A stretch of 64,000 bases of DNA from NCBI RefSeq assembly GCF_000374485.1, contig NZ_KB894502.1, positions 62,001 to 126,000 on the forward strand. Direction: 5' to 3'. A model generated the notes under the pieces. That model made no database searches and had not been told where the DNA came from. It was given only the letters and a program-made list of their open reading frames with translations. This document shows, piece after piece, positions 38,264-47,067 of the stretch (positions within the stretch are counted from its first letter, which is position 1; every line of letters begins with the position of its first letter). The translations under genes and the position numbers were made by a program. The stretch is from Algicola sagamiensis DSM 14643 (lineage in GTDB: Bacteria > Pseudomonadota > Gammaproteobacteria > Enterobacterales > Alteromonadaceae).

Positions 38264-39097
38264 ATGCAGCAAGCACAAGACATATCTTTGAGCCCAACCT
38301 ATGTTCTCAGTGACTTTGAGTTTCATGAAGTAAGACGGATTTTTTTTGAGAGAACAGGGATCAACTTAGCTGATGATAAACAGGCACTCATTGTTTCTCG
38401 ACTTGGTAAACGGTTAAGACATTTTGGATTATCGACCTTTACTGAGTATGTGGTTCTTTTAGAAGACAAAAAACATGGGACTGAAGTCAGCCAATTTGTT
38501 GACTGTTTAACCACCCATGAAACCTCCTTTTTCCGTGAAAAACATCAATTCGATACAATGCTCGAAATGCGAGATGAAATCATGAGTTGGCAAAAACCAG
38601 TTCGTGTATGGAGTGCAGCGAGTTCTACAGGAGAAGAAACCTATACCATTGCGATGATCATGTCAGAAATTATCGGCTATACAGGATGGGAAGTCGTCGG
38701 GAGTGATATTTCTGAGGGGGTGATTTCTTCTGCAAAGAAAGGCGAATATAACTTGGCTTCTAACCGCCAAATGCCCTCTTTTTATTTTGATAAATATTGT
38801 CGAACATTAACGACAGGGGATCATTTCAAAATAAGCTCTTCAATACGAGACAATGTCTCCTTTACCGTCGCCAATTTGATGAACCCAAATTCTCACCTTG
38901 GACAATTCAACATTATTCTCTTGAGAAATGTTTTGATTTATTTTGCGGATGATATTCGAAAAATGCTGATACAAAATGTAAAGCAGCACCTTGCACCTGG
39001 TGGGTTATTGCTTTTGGGGCATTCCGAGATACTTGAAGCACGCGGTGATGACGTGGAGCATCTTGGAAAAGGGATTTATCGTAAGCGAAGCGATTGA
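38264..39097 (+). CDS. cheR: Chemotaxis protein methyltransferase CheR
   Basis: Methylates glutamates on chemoreceptors using SAM. 277 residues: an N-terminal helical domain (about 1-90), then a Rossmann methyltransferase with TTHETSFFRE, WSAASSTGEETYTIAM, LLRNVLIYF and LLLGHSE. cheB begins four bases after its stop. No cheA, cheW or cheY lies in this window, so the pair feeds a pathway coded elsewhere. Confidence 0.95.
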   Translation: MQQAQDISLSPTYVLSDFEFHEVRRIFFERTGINLADDKQALIVSRLGKRLRHFGLSTFTEYVVLLEDKKHGTEVSQFVDCLTTHETSFFREKHQFDTMLEMRDEIMSWQKPVRVWSAASSTGEETYTIAMIMSEIIGYTGWEVVGSDISEGVISSAKKGEYNLASNRQMPSFYFDKYCRTLTTGDHFKISSSIRDNVSFTVANLMNPNSHLGQFNIILLRNVLIYFADDIRKMLIQNVKQHLAPGGLLLLGHSEILEARGDDVEHLGKGIYRKRSD

Positions 39098-39101
39098 ATG
39101 T

Positions 39102-40247
39102 ATGGGGCAAGCTGAGAAAGTTAAAGTAATGATTGTTGATGACTCAGCGGTTGTCAGACAAGTGCTTGGTGATTTGCTCACTCAAGATGAGATGATTGAG
39201 GTCGTCGCAAAAGCACAGGATCCAATCATCGCAAAGCGAAAACTTGATGCAATTCAAGTCGATGTCATTATCCTTGATGTCAATATGCCAAGAATGGATG
39301 GGATCACGTTCTTGAAAGAATTGATGAAAGAGAAGCCCATTCCGACAATCGTCTGTTCTACTGAAACGGAAAGAGGCTCGGAGACCTCACTTGAAGCACT
39401 GGCCGCGGGTGCTGTTGATGTAATGTGTAAGCCGAAGTTTGATCTTCGAGAGTATTTCGAATCTCAATCCCGCCAAATGATCAATGCTGTGAAGTTAGCC
39501 GCTTCGAGTAAAGTCCAACTCATGAAAAAAGAGCTGTCTATTTCAGGGGAGAAAGCCGGGTCAAAAGAAGTGAAGCGATCAGAGACAGCTTCACAATCGG
39601 AGACAACAGATAACAAGGGGTGTTCCAAAGACTTTACGCCTTTCCCTACCAATATGCCTTCCGAAAAATTAATTGTGATTGGCGCTTCAACCGGAGGAAC
39701 ACAAGCGATAGAAGTATTGTTGAGACAGCTTGCTGCCTATTGCTATGGGATTGTTATTGTTCAACATATGCCGGAGCGTTTTACCAGCCCATTTGCAGAT
39801 CGATTGAATCATGTATTGAGTCATCATGTGATTGAAGCAAAAGGTGACGAAACTATCTATCCGGGCCAGGTCTATATTGCGCCAGGCCATACACATTTAC
39901 AGGTTGTGCGACAAGGTCACAGTTTTAAAACAAAGCTACATGATGGACCGCTCGTCAATCGGCACAAGCCGTCTGTTGATGTACTTTTTCGCTCAGTTGC
40001 GCAGGAAGTGGGGCGAGATGCTATGGGCGTGATCCTGACGGGAATGGGTAATGATGGTGCAAAAGGGATGTTACAGATGAAAGAAGAAGGTGCTTTCAAC
40101 ATTGCGCAAAGTGAAGAGAGCTCGACAGTTTTTGGTATGCCAAAAGAAGCCATTAACTCAGGTGCTGTTGATATTGTGGGGGATTTGGGAGAAATCGCGC
40201 AACAGGTCATGCATTTTACGCACCGTAAGGGAAAGCTAACACACTAG
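39102..40247 (+). CDS. cheB: Chemotaxis response regulator protein-glutamate methylesterase CheB
   Basis: Removes methyl groups from (and deamidates) receptors when phosphorylated by CheA. From the ATG at 39102 it has 381 residues. The receiver domain has VMIVDDSAVVRQ and phospho-Asp in VIILDVNMPRMDG. A long charged linker (about 145-190) is followed by the esterase domain with catalytic Ser in GASTGGTQA, His in VQHMPERFTSPFA and Asp in TGMGNDGAKGM. The frame is open upstream into cheR, but that part is not CheB-like. Confidence 0.95.
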   Translation: MGQAEKVKVMIVDDSAVVRQVLGDLLTQDEMIEVVAKAQDPIIAKRKLDAIQVDVIILDVNMPRMDGITFLKELMKEKPIPTIVCSTETERGSETSLEALAAGAVDVMCKPKFDLREYFESQSRQMINAVKLAASSKVQLMKKELSISGEKAGSKEVKRSETASQSETTDNKGCSKDFTPFPTNMPSEKLIVIGASTGGTQAIEVLLRQLAAYCYGIVIVQHMPERFTSPFADRLNHVLSHHVIEAKGDETIYPGQVYIAPGHTHLQVVRQGHSFKTKLHDGPLVNRHKPSVDVLFRSVAQEVGRDAMGVILTGMGNDGAKGMLQMKEEGAFNIAQSEESSTVFGMPKEAINSGAVDIVGDLGEIAQQVMHFTHRKGKLTH

Positions 40248-40304
40248 TGATTCAGTAATTTGAAGTGAGTTGCGAAGGAGTGTAATTGATTATTGGAGGT
40301 TGTG

Positions 40305-40766
40305 ATGGAAGCGGGTTATTTCTTTCAGTCTATGATGTTTGACATAAAGGTGGGTGAGGATCAGGAGACCAACCCTGGATGCTATGGACAAGTATTGGCT
40401 GAATGGTTGTGTGAGAAGTTGAAAGCCTATTATCCAGATGCGGATGTTGTTCCAGAGGATTGGGGCTGGTGTGTCATGTGTTCTTGTGAGGATTTTTTGC
40501 TTTGGGTTGGTTGTGGTGCGATGCAAACGGAAGAGTCTCTTGCACATTATGATGAAAAAGCCCCCCCCAAAGGCGAAGCCGTTGTTTGGCATGCTTTCCC
40601 TCATGTAGAAGTGCCATTTTTTATGTTTGAGACTCGATTTCGTCAATGGACTGGGGCTATCGATTTAGATGGACCATTGAAGGAGCTAGATACGCGTCTG
40701 CAAACGATTTTAAATTCAGAAGAGCGTATTCAATTTTGTGAACAACCTGAAAACTCATTTCATTAG
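40305..40766 (+). CDS. Unknown cytoplasmic protein with poly-C tract
   Basis: 153 residues from the ATG at 40305, which has GGAGG six bases upstream; a TTG at 40293 would include the ribosome site. No signal or membrane helix. Tryptophan- and cysteine-rich stretches (EDWGWCVMCS, LWVGCG) recall small alpha/beta proteins found near toxin or effector loci, but I do not recognise the family. Codons for APP contain eight consecutive C's at 40561-40568. It lies between cheB and the chaperone/effector pair. Confidence 0.7.
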   Translation: MEAGYFFQSMMFDIKVGEDQETNPGCYGQVLAEWLCEKLKAYYPDADVVPEDWGWCVMCSCEDFLLWVGCGAMQTEESLAHYDEKAPPKGEAVVWHAFPHVEVPFFMFETRFRQWTGAIDLDGPLKELDTRLQTILNSEERIQFCEQPENSFH

Positions 40767-40905
40767 TTACGTTAAAGGCACATGGAAGTGACGAAGCATT
40801 AACTAATTTCTCAATTTACTGATCCAAATCAAACAAATCTATGATAGAGTTTGTGTCTCTTTTTTGGGGTCTCAAATGAGAACTGATTTGTTTTTTGAGG
40901 TGCAA

Positions 40906-41319
40906 ATGATGATTCAAGTGATCTTTCAAGAGTTAGCCCAACGATGGGGTGTTGAAATACCAGCTGACGCTGATGCGATCCAAGTTACTGATCATGAATC
41001 GAATCATTGGCAAATCGAAATATCAGAGAACGCCTCTCTACTAACTGTTTTCACAACACTTTTGACGAATATTCAATCCGATGATCAGGAATACTGGTTG
41101 AAAATGAATGCAGATCGGGAAAGGATGAATTTGGCTTGGATCGGACAAAGTGGTGAAAATTTGATCTTGGGTGCATCCATTCCTCTTGAAGCCATCGATG
41201 CAATCGCTCTGGAAAACCTTGTTGCTCACTTAAAACAACTCAAATCAGATCTATTTGCTTTATCAACAAAGCCAGTCTCTAAAATAGACATGTCCATTCC
41301 ATACACGCAATACATTTAA
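40906..41319 (+). CDS. Candidate secretion chaperone (CesT/type III-like)
   Basis: About 137 residues. GAGGTG at 40896-40901 favours the ATG at 40906 or 40909; a start at 40876 or TTG 40864 is possible. Small, acidic, with the alpha-beta-beta-beta-alpha pattern of class I type III chaperones. In order: N-terminal helix VIFQELAQRWGV, paired strands around HWQIEISENASLLTV and YWLKMNA, then RMNLAWIGQSGENLILGASIPL, and a final long helix. The downstream gene starts 24 bases later and encodes an effector-like protein, which supports the assignment. No motif is diagnostic, so this is an inference. Confidence 0.5.
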   Translation: MMIQVIFQELAQRWGVEIPADADAIQVTDHESNHWQIEISENASLLTVFTTLLTNIQSDDQEYWLKMNADRERMNLAWIGQSGENLILGASIPLEAIDAIALENLVAHLKQLKSDLFALSTKPVSKIDMSIPYTQYI

Positions 41320-41343
41320 CTCAATAAAATCAATAAGAAAAAA

Positions 41344-42045
41344 ATGATGCCAACAGTTACAGCCGTTTCACCACGAAAAGTTCAGGCCCCCTTAAATTCC
41401 TCAGGAAATGGGTCAGTCAAAAGTATATCGAAAACCTCTCCACAGCTGGGTGTTCCACAAGGTCAGTTCTTATCAGCTCATGGGGATCCGCTACAAGTCT
41501 CACAGGTTGGTACTGTCTCAAAAAAGGATATTTCTGTTCTGAAAGAATTGATATTTCAACATCCAAAAATAAAGCGCTTTATCGAAGAACCAAAGGACAA
41601 TTGTAGTAATGCAGCTCAGGTAGTTGGTGAATGCCTCAAAGAATTGGGAGTACCGTATCAATATCGTGGATTTATGCTCATGCCACCTGCTGTTGAACTC
41701 ACCAAAATCACCAATGGGGGTGATAATCATATAGTTGTGATTGCTGAGTTGGGTCAGAAAAAAGTGATGATCGATCCCACAATGCACCAGTTTCGCCATA
41801 TAGAAGAGCCATTCTGTGAGACTGAAGAAAAGTGGTTCCAAACGTTCGAGCGATTTTGGGGGGCTTTTCCCCACAAGAAAGCTATCAAATATCAGGATTT
41901 TCATACCATCGATGAGTGTGTTCGTAAAACAGGTGGATTTGAGTCATTTACATCATTTGAAGCAAACTGGCTCCATCGACCTGCATGGTTCTCCAATCTA
42001 TGGGCGCAGGGAAATCACCTGGCTAAGCAACGACATTCCATTTAA
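41344..42045 (+). CDS. Candidate secreted effector with Cys-His-Asp triad
   Basis: 233 residues. The first 55 or so are disordered, Ser/Pro/Gly-rich and free of a signal peptide, as in type III or other leaderless effectors. A compact domain follows with C87 in DNCSNAAQVV, H129 in GGDNHIVVI and D144 in KVMIDPTMHQF. This spacing and context fit papain-like/transglutaminase-fold toxins (Tox-PL-type proteases or glutamine deamidases). The target is unknown. It sits directly after a chaperone-like gene and is closed by a terminator. I cannot exclude a housekeeping cysteine hydrolase. Confidence 0.55.
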   Translation: MMPTVTAVSPRKVQAPLNSSGNGSVKSISKTSPQLGVPQGQFLSAHGDPLQVSQVGTVSKKDISVLKELIFQHPKIKRFIEEPKDNCSNAAQVVGECLKELGVPYQYRGFMLMPPAVELTKITNGGDNHIVVIAELGQKKVMIDPTMHQFRHIEEPFCETEEKWFQTFERFWGAFPHKKAIKYQDFHTIDECVRKTGGFESFTSFEANWLHRPAWFSNLWAQGNHLAKQRHSI

Positions 42046-42364
42046 TTTGGGGCCATTAATTGGCCTTTATTATTCTTAACCTTTTCATGCTTGACCTTTT
42101 TTCACTTTTGACACTAACGCTGTTGCCTTGTTTCAGGTGTAGTCTTCAACTGTTTATTTGAAGAGAAGATTTCTCATTCAAATGTCTCAACCTTTGATAC
42201 AACCAAATTCGTATTTTAAACATTCTTTGATTTAGATTCAGTTTCTGTTCATTTTTCTGTGTTTAGTATCATTCGGTTTTTTCACATTAAAGAATGAAAA
42301 TTTTTTCTTTTTCATAACTTTGATGGATAAAAACCTCAATAATAAAAATACGAAGAAAGTAAAA
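42046..42364 (+). other. Intergenic region, effector/prolyl oligopeptidase
   Basis: About 320 bases, very AT-rich. After the effector terminator I see no gene. The peptidase frame is open back to 42320, but the GAAGAAAGTAAAA before 42365 gives the start that best suits a signal peptide. Confidence 0.5.
42049..42074 (+). terminator. Terminator of the effector candidate
   Basis: GGCCA, TTAAT, TGGCC followed by TTTATTATTCTT, starting five bases after the stop codon. The stem is short but GC-rich. Confidence 0.5.
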
Positions 42365-44518
42365 ATGATGAATAACATGACAACTGCCACACGACTATCA
42401 AGGTCAATTCTACTCGGCATGCTTTGTAGTATCAGCTATGTGCAAGCAAGCACTCCAATCTGTGAGGCTCCGCCAGAAGAAGATCCATTTCGCTGCTTAG
42501 AATCTCCAAATGATGAGAATGCACGCCGATGGGCAATCCAGCAAACGACACTGACCAAAACCTTTTTCGAAGGACGCGAAAATTTCACAACATTAAAAGA
42601 TGATCTTGCAAAGGTGATGAAGTCAGATCTCACCATTGCTAGAGAGCATGGAGGATATATTTACAACCTATGGACTGACTCAAGTGAACATATTCAAGGC
42701 TTGCTAAGAAAAACAACAATTGCAAGTTACCGGACAACAACCCCTCAGTGGGAAACCGTGTTAGATATGGATGCGCTATCTCGCAAAGAGGGCAAAAAGC
42801 AAAAATTGATACGAATGGAATGCCTAGAAGGTACTTCGAAATGCTTATTCAGCATTCGCCAAGAAGGCAGTGGATACAAAGCGGCTATTCGTGAATTTGA
42901 TTTAAACACAGGTGAGTTTGTTGTCGATAATGGTTTTCAAATTCCGGAAGCAACCATGAGTCGTGCTTCTTGGGTTGATGAAAATACATTACTTGTTTCT
43001 CCAACGGTTCGTCAAGAAGATATCTCTTTCGCGAAGTGCCCGTTGTCGGTACAAAAGTGGGAAAGAGGACAGTCACTTTCTTCTGCCACGGATATTTATC
43101 GTCGGGCACGTTCTGCAATGAGCCATCCTGTTCGGATCAATACAGCAGCGAAACCAGTCATGCTCATCAGGGATTTATCGACCATCCAGCAAAGTGATTA
43201 TTACTTGCTCAATGTAAAACTTGAAAAAACAAAACTACCACTACCAACAAGTGCATTTATAGAAGGCCATTTGTCTGGACAGTTTATTGTGTCGTTGAAG
43301 GATAACTGGGAAGTTTTAGGACAGTCATATCAGTCTGGAGAAATTGTCAGTGTTCAACTCAATCCGGATAATGCATCTCAAATCAAGTCTGTATACTCCG
43401 TCTGGAAACCAACAAATGCACAAGCGATTTATCAGTTGAGTTACTTCAATCAGGGCATATTGATTAACTACTTAGAACATGTGAAAGGGCAACTGAAGTA
43501 TTTGAAATGGAACGCTGGCACTTCAACCTGGGAAACAAAAAGCCTAGGGCTACCTGCAAATAAGCACTACACCATCAATAAAAAACATAGTACATCGATT
43601 ACTGCGAATACGGACGCCGATCATTTTTACTTTTACGAAGAAGATTTTCTGACACCAAGAAAATACTATCGATACACAGTGGATGGTGGTTATGATTTAC
43701 TGAAGCAGCTCCCTGCGGCATTCGATGCATCCGCTTATAAAATTGAGCAACACTTCACACCATCCAATGATGGCACACGGATTCCTTATTTTGTGGTGAT
43801 GAAAAAGGATGCATCACTGAATGGCCAAAACCCGACTGTTCTCTATGGTTACGGCGGTTTTGGGGAATCGAAACTACCTGAATACCATAAGCACCTAGGC
43901 AAAGCTTGGCTCGAAAAAGGTGGTGTCTATGTGCTTGCAAATATCCGGGGTGGTGGGGAGTATGGGCCACGATGGCATCATGCTGCACGGGTCAAGAACC
44001 GTCATAAGTCTTTTGAAGATTTTGAGTCTGTTGCACGTGATCTAGTCAAAAGAAAAATCACTTCTGCGAGTAAGCTTGGGATCTTAGGTGTAAGCAATGG
44101 CGGGCTTCTCGTTGGAGCAACCTTGATGCGTCATCCAGAACTTTATGGTGCAGCGGCGAGCTTAGTTCCTGTGCTAGATATGAAGCGTTCACCGTATATT
44201 GCGAAAGGTGCCGGTTATTATGGGGAGTTTGGGAACCCAGCAAAGATTTGGAACTATATGCGAACCTACTCACCATATCACAATGTTCGTGAAGATGCGA
44301 CGTATCCGAAAGTCTTGATGATGTGCTCAACCAGTGATGTGGTTGTAGGACCAGCGCATGCAAGAAAAATGACGGCATTGCTCCAATCAAAAGGACATGA
44401 AGTCTGGTTCTTCGAGTCAGAAAATGGCGGTCACGCACTTGGACAGAATACGCAGGATTATGCATATAAAGAAGCGCTTGTTTATCAGTATTTCGAGAAG
44501 ATGTTAATGGAAGACTAA
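42365..44518 (+). CDS. Secreted prolyl oligopeptidase family (S9A) serine peptidase
   Basis: About 717 residues from the ATG at 42365, with a signal peptide ending near SYVQAS; hence periplasmic or extracellular. An N-terminal beta-propeller gates a C-terminal alpha/beta hydrolase. Family segments are VLYGYGGFGES, ANIRGGGEYGPRWH, nucleophile Ser577 in GVSNGGLLVG, the catalytic Asp region CSTSDVVVGPAHA, and His in ENGGHALG. It cleaves short proline-containing peptides. It is monocistronic with a strong terminator. Confidence 0.92.
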   Translation: MMNNMTTATRLSRSILLGMLCSISYVQASTPICEAPPEEDPFRCLESPNDENARRWAIQQTTLTKTFFEGRENFTTLKDDLAKVMKSDLTIAREHGGYIYNLWTDSSEHIQGLLRKTTIASYRTTTPQWETVLDMDALSRKEGKKQKLIRMECLEGTSKCLFSIRQEGSGYKAAIREFDLNTGEFVVDNGFQIPEATMSRASWVDENTLLVSPTVRQEDISFAKCPLSVQKWERGQSLSSATDIYRRARSAMSHPVRINTAAKPVMLIRDLSTIQQSDYYLLNVKLEKTKLPLPTSAFIEGHLSGQFIVSLKDNWEVLGQSYQSGEIVSVQLNPDNASQIKSVYSVWKPTNAQAIYQLSYFNQGILINYLEHVKGQLKYLKWNAGTSTWETKSLGLPANKHYTINKKHSTSITANTDADHFYFYEEDFLTPRKYYRYTVDGGYDLLKQLPAAFDASAYKIEQHFTPSNDGTRIPYFVVMKKDASLNGQNPTVLYGYGGFGESKLPEYHKHLGKAWLEKGGVYVLANIRGGGEYGPRWHHAARVKNRHKSFEDFESVARDLVKRKITSASKLGILGVSNGGLLVGATLMRHPELYGAAASLVPVLDMKRSPYIAKGAGYYGEFGNPAKIWNYMRTYSPYHNVREDATYPKVLMMCSTSDVVVGPAHARKMTALLQSKGHEVWFFESENGGHALGQNTQDYAYKEALVYQYFEKMLMED

Positions 44519-44529
44519 GAAGACATGGT

Positions 44530-44559
44530 AAAACCTCAGCAGATTGCTGGGGTTTTTTC
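44530..44559 (+). terminator. Terminator of the prolyl oligopeptidase gene
   Basis: AAAACCTCAGC, short loop, GCTGGGGTTTTTT: a stem with one G-T pair followed by six T's, about 12 bases after the stop. Confidence 0.75.
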
Positions 44560-44697
44560 TGTCCATGGCACAAATCGAAAGATACTTTGTGAGATAGAGC
44601 GACTACTATTTCGTTAAAAGATTTTTACTTATCTTCACAGCTTATTGATTTAATGGAATAATACGGCCTCAAATCAAAAGGAAGAGGTCAGAATAAG

Positions 44698-45882
44698 ATG
44701 GGAAAACCCGCCGCAACACTCACACATATGCACGTTTGCCCCAAAGTTGAACCCGGACCCGTCCCCCATGTCGGTGGGCCAATCGTACAAGGTTCGCCAG
44801 ATGTATCCATCGGAGGTCTCCCTGCTGCGCGTAAAGGCGATAAGGTCGTTTGTGTTGGCCCGCCAGATACAATCAATAGTGGTTCCTCGGGTGTCTTTAT
44901 CAATGGAAAGCCTGCTGCCAGAATGGGCGACTCGACAGAGCATGGCGGCAAGATCTTTGTTGGTAATACGACGGTGATCATTGGTGAAAAAGGGATCGTC
45001 ACGTCGGTAAATACCGCTGCAATGGAACTAAAAAAGGTTGAGCCGACAGGCCTTACAGACGCGAAACAAAAACTTGCACAGTCAAGAGAGAAAATCAAAG
45101 CAGAAGGGTACAGCCCAAAATACTCCGATGAAGAGCTAGAACATCAAGTCACCTTCTGTGATGTCGCCAGTGAGCGATATCATGTTCGGTTTATGGAAGC
45201 TGAGTTCCTAGTCAACAAATGGGATAGTCCTGATGAACCGTTGAGCGGCCTTATGGGCGGGCCTGTTTATTTGAATGGAGAAACAGAACAAGGAGTTCGT
45301 TACTGGTCAACAACATTTGACCAACTTGAAGATGCAGATACCTGTCCAGAGATCATTTGTAAGAAACTTGGATTGGATTACAAACCTGAGCAAGAATATT
45401 GCCTTCTCATCGTAGATACAGAAAAATCAAAAGAAATATCAGGGACAGTCAGCTTCGTTCCAACCTTTGATAATATGGTGGAATTTGCGGATAACAAGTT
45501 AGCACATAAATTTGATGAAGGTGTTGTAGAAGAAATAATGACGCCCGAGTATCAGGATGAGTTCGGCGAACTTTACAGAAATTCAGATGATCAAGATGCA
45601 TTGTGGAATAAAAAAGGTTTAGCTGCATTTGTAATTGAGCATGATCTTTCTGAAGATGAAGAAGGATTGTTCAGGAATAGAATGGCAATTTATGGAAATA
45701 TGGGCGCGAATGAAGACTTTCTTGGTACAGGAATAACCAAAAATAATAACCCCAATGTCGATCAAGACCTTGGTGTGGTAGAGACCTTCAATGTGGATCA
45801 TACACCCTTAAAGTTGTCCCAGCTAAAAGAAGCTGGTGCAATTGAAATATTCAATGTGATAAAACCGGTGGGAGAAGGATAG
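44698..45882 (+). CDS. PAAR-domain protein with unrecognised C-terminal domain (candidate T6SS effector)
   Basis: 394 residues. Residues 1-95 form a PAAR spike-tip domain, with repeated GSPDVSIGGLPAARKGD and SSGVFINGKPAARMGD units; PAAR proteins cap the VgrG spike of type VI secretion and carry effectors. After a charged linker (about 105-135) comes an acidic 250-residue domain (with RYHVRFMEAEF, GGPVYLNGE, YWSTTFDQL, CLLIVDTEK and a C-terminal IEIFNVIKPVG). I cannot assign that domain to a toxin family. The next gene starts three bases after the stop, as expected for an immunity gene. No vgrG or other type VI gene is in view. Confidence 0.8.
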   Translation: MGKPAATLTHMHVCPKVEPGPVPHVGGPIVQGSPDVSIGGLPAARKGDKVVCVGPPDTINSGSSGVFINGKPAARMGDSTEHGGKIFVGNTTVIIGEKGIVTSVNTAAMELKKVEPTGLTDAKQKLAQSREKIKAEGYSPKYSDEELEHQVTFCDVASERYHVRFMEAEFLVNKWDSPDEPLSGLMGGPVYLNGETEQGVRYWSTTFDQLEDADTCPEIICKKLGLDYKPEQEYCLLIVDTEKSKEISGTVSFVPTFDNMVEFADNKLAHKFDEGVVEEIMTPEYQDEFGELYRNSDDQDALWNKKGLAAFVIEHDLSEDEEGLFRNRMAIYGNMGANEDFLGTGITKNNNPNVDQDLGVVETFNVDHTPLKLSQLKEAGAIEIFNVIKPVGEG

Positions 45883-45885
45883 GCA

Positions 45886-46401
45886 ATGATTAATGAAGAT
45901 GTAGTTGAAATACCAAAAATTACTCACCATACAAAAATTCCACAAGAATTTAATTTGCTGGGGACGTACCCAAGCTTTCATGATCCAGATGATAAAGATT
46001 TCTTTTTTAAATATAAAAACTCACATTTGGTCGTTTGGAGTTATTTGGAAACCAAAAAAAGATATATTACTTCTCAGGATGAATTCCCGCTAAAGATCCT
46101 TCCTTGGGTTTTAATTCAACTCGGACGTTTTGATAGGCCCGAATCTCAAGGAGGAATACCTTCAGATCAAATCTCGGATGTGATGGAGCTTGATGGTGAG
46201 ACAGTTGGAATTGCTGTCGGTCCGTGTATGGGGGGACCAAACATTCCAGGTTATGATGTATGGAATCGTTCAAGAAGGATAAAACCTAATTCAAGAGTAT
46301 TTCAAAACTTCGTTATGCCAACCCCATGGCTACAAGGTGGCTTCTTAGACTTTTGGGAGTCACTCACCCACAAGGTGTATCCAAATGGGTGGACGTTCTA
46401 A
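45886..46401 (+). CDS. Unknown protein coupled to PAAR gene (candidate immunity protein)
   Basis: 171 residues, soluble, no signal peptide. The GGAGAAGGATAGGCA before the ATG overlaps the PAAR stop, so the two are translationally coupled. Many Trp, Pro and Phe residues, with a central LGRFDRPESQGGIPSDQI and a C-terminal YDVWNRSRRIKPNSRVF segment. No family recognised. The immunity role rests only on position and size. If right, the toxin acts in the cytoplasm. Alternatively it is an adaptor for loading the PAAR protein. Confidence 0.65.
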   Translation: MINEDVVEIPKITHHTKIPQEFNLLGTYPSFHDPDDKDFFFKYKNSHLVVWSYLETKKRYITSQDEFPLKILPWVLIQLGRFDRPESQGGIPSDQISDVMELDGETVGIAVGPCMGGPNIPGYDVWNRSRRIKPNSRVFQNFVMPTPWLQGGFLDFWESLTHKVYPNGWTF

Positions 46402-46409
46402 TTTAGTTT

Positions 46410-46429
46410 GCCGCAGGGTACCCTGCGGC
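46410..46429. repeat. Perfect 20-bp palindrome
   Basis: GCCGCAGGGT directly followed by ACCCTGCGGC, nine bases after the stop of the PAAR partner gene. It could form a strong hairpin that ends the operon, but no T-run follows and there is no loop. A protein-binding or recombination site is also possible. Confidence 0.6.
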
Positions 46430-46526
46430 TCACATCTCACCCATTCACAATTTTTTCAACGGCTTCTTAGCCGGAAAGCTTTGCAGTTTAGACACGGATT
46501 GTCCATGTCACACTGACTTACTTTGG

Positions 46527-46892
46527 TTAGGCTTTTAATTTTTCTGTATATGGTGGCCAGCCCATTGGTTTGCCAGCGAGAAAATGTAAATGAATATGAA
46601 ATACTGTTTGACCGCCATACTCATTGCAGTTCATGACAACACGGTAGCCTTGTGCGTCTACACCCAGTTCTTTTGCGATTTTCCCGGCAACAAAATGGAG
46701 GTGGCCAACAACCTCTCTATCCGTTTCGGTAATATCATTGATCGTTGCAATTGGCTGCTTTGGAATGATCAATAAATGTGTGGGTGCTTGTGGGTTAATA
46801 TCCTTGAATGCGAGCGATAGTTCATCTTCGTAGACGATATCCGCAGGGATTTCGCGATTAATAATTTTGGTGAAAATTGTTTCGTTAGACAC
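46527..46892 (-). CDS. hinT: HIT family purine nucleoside phosphoramidase
   Basis: Small homodimeric hydrolase of AMP-phosphoramidates. 121 residues. The start is GTG at 46892 with GAGGC upstream. It has the N-terminal FTKIINREIPADIVYED, a middle AFKDINPQAPTHLLIIPK and the histidine triad in FHIHLHFLAG. It stands alone downstream of the giant receptor gene, separated by a terminator. Confidence 0.94.
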   Translation of the reverse strand: MSNETIFTKIINREIPADIVYEDELSLAFKDINPQAPTHLLIIPKQPIATINDITETDREVVGHLHFVAGKIAKELGVDAQGYRVVMNCNEYGGQTVFHIHLHFLAGKPMGWPPYTEKLKA

Positions 46893-47000
46893 AGCAATGC
46901 CTCATCTTAGTTTTTCTCTGTAGAACACTTTTTTTGTAGAACAATAGTATCGCGACATCAGGTAGGATCAAGCGGATTTTAAAAATAGTTGCTGGATAAG

Positions 47001-47038
47001 AAAAAGGCCTGTGAACTGGGTGTTCTTCAGGCCTTTTG
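47001..47038 (-). terminator. Terminator of the giant receptor gene
   Basis: AAAAGGCCTG and CAGGCCTTTT form a perfect 10-bp stem with a 16-base loop. On the minus strand the right arm runs into TTTTTC, about 30 bases after the stop codon. Confidence 0.8.
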
Positions 47039-47067
47039 TTTATATTAAGAATGAATGATAGTTTTGG

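Noticed and set aside
44058-44573. Open frame of 171 codons on the minus strand
   Set aside because: It lies opposite the catalytic domain of the prolyl oligopeptidase, whose motifs are intact; no family features or ribosome site.
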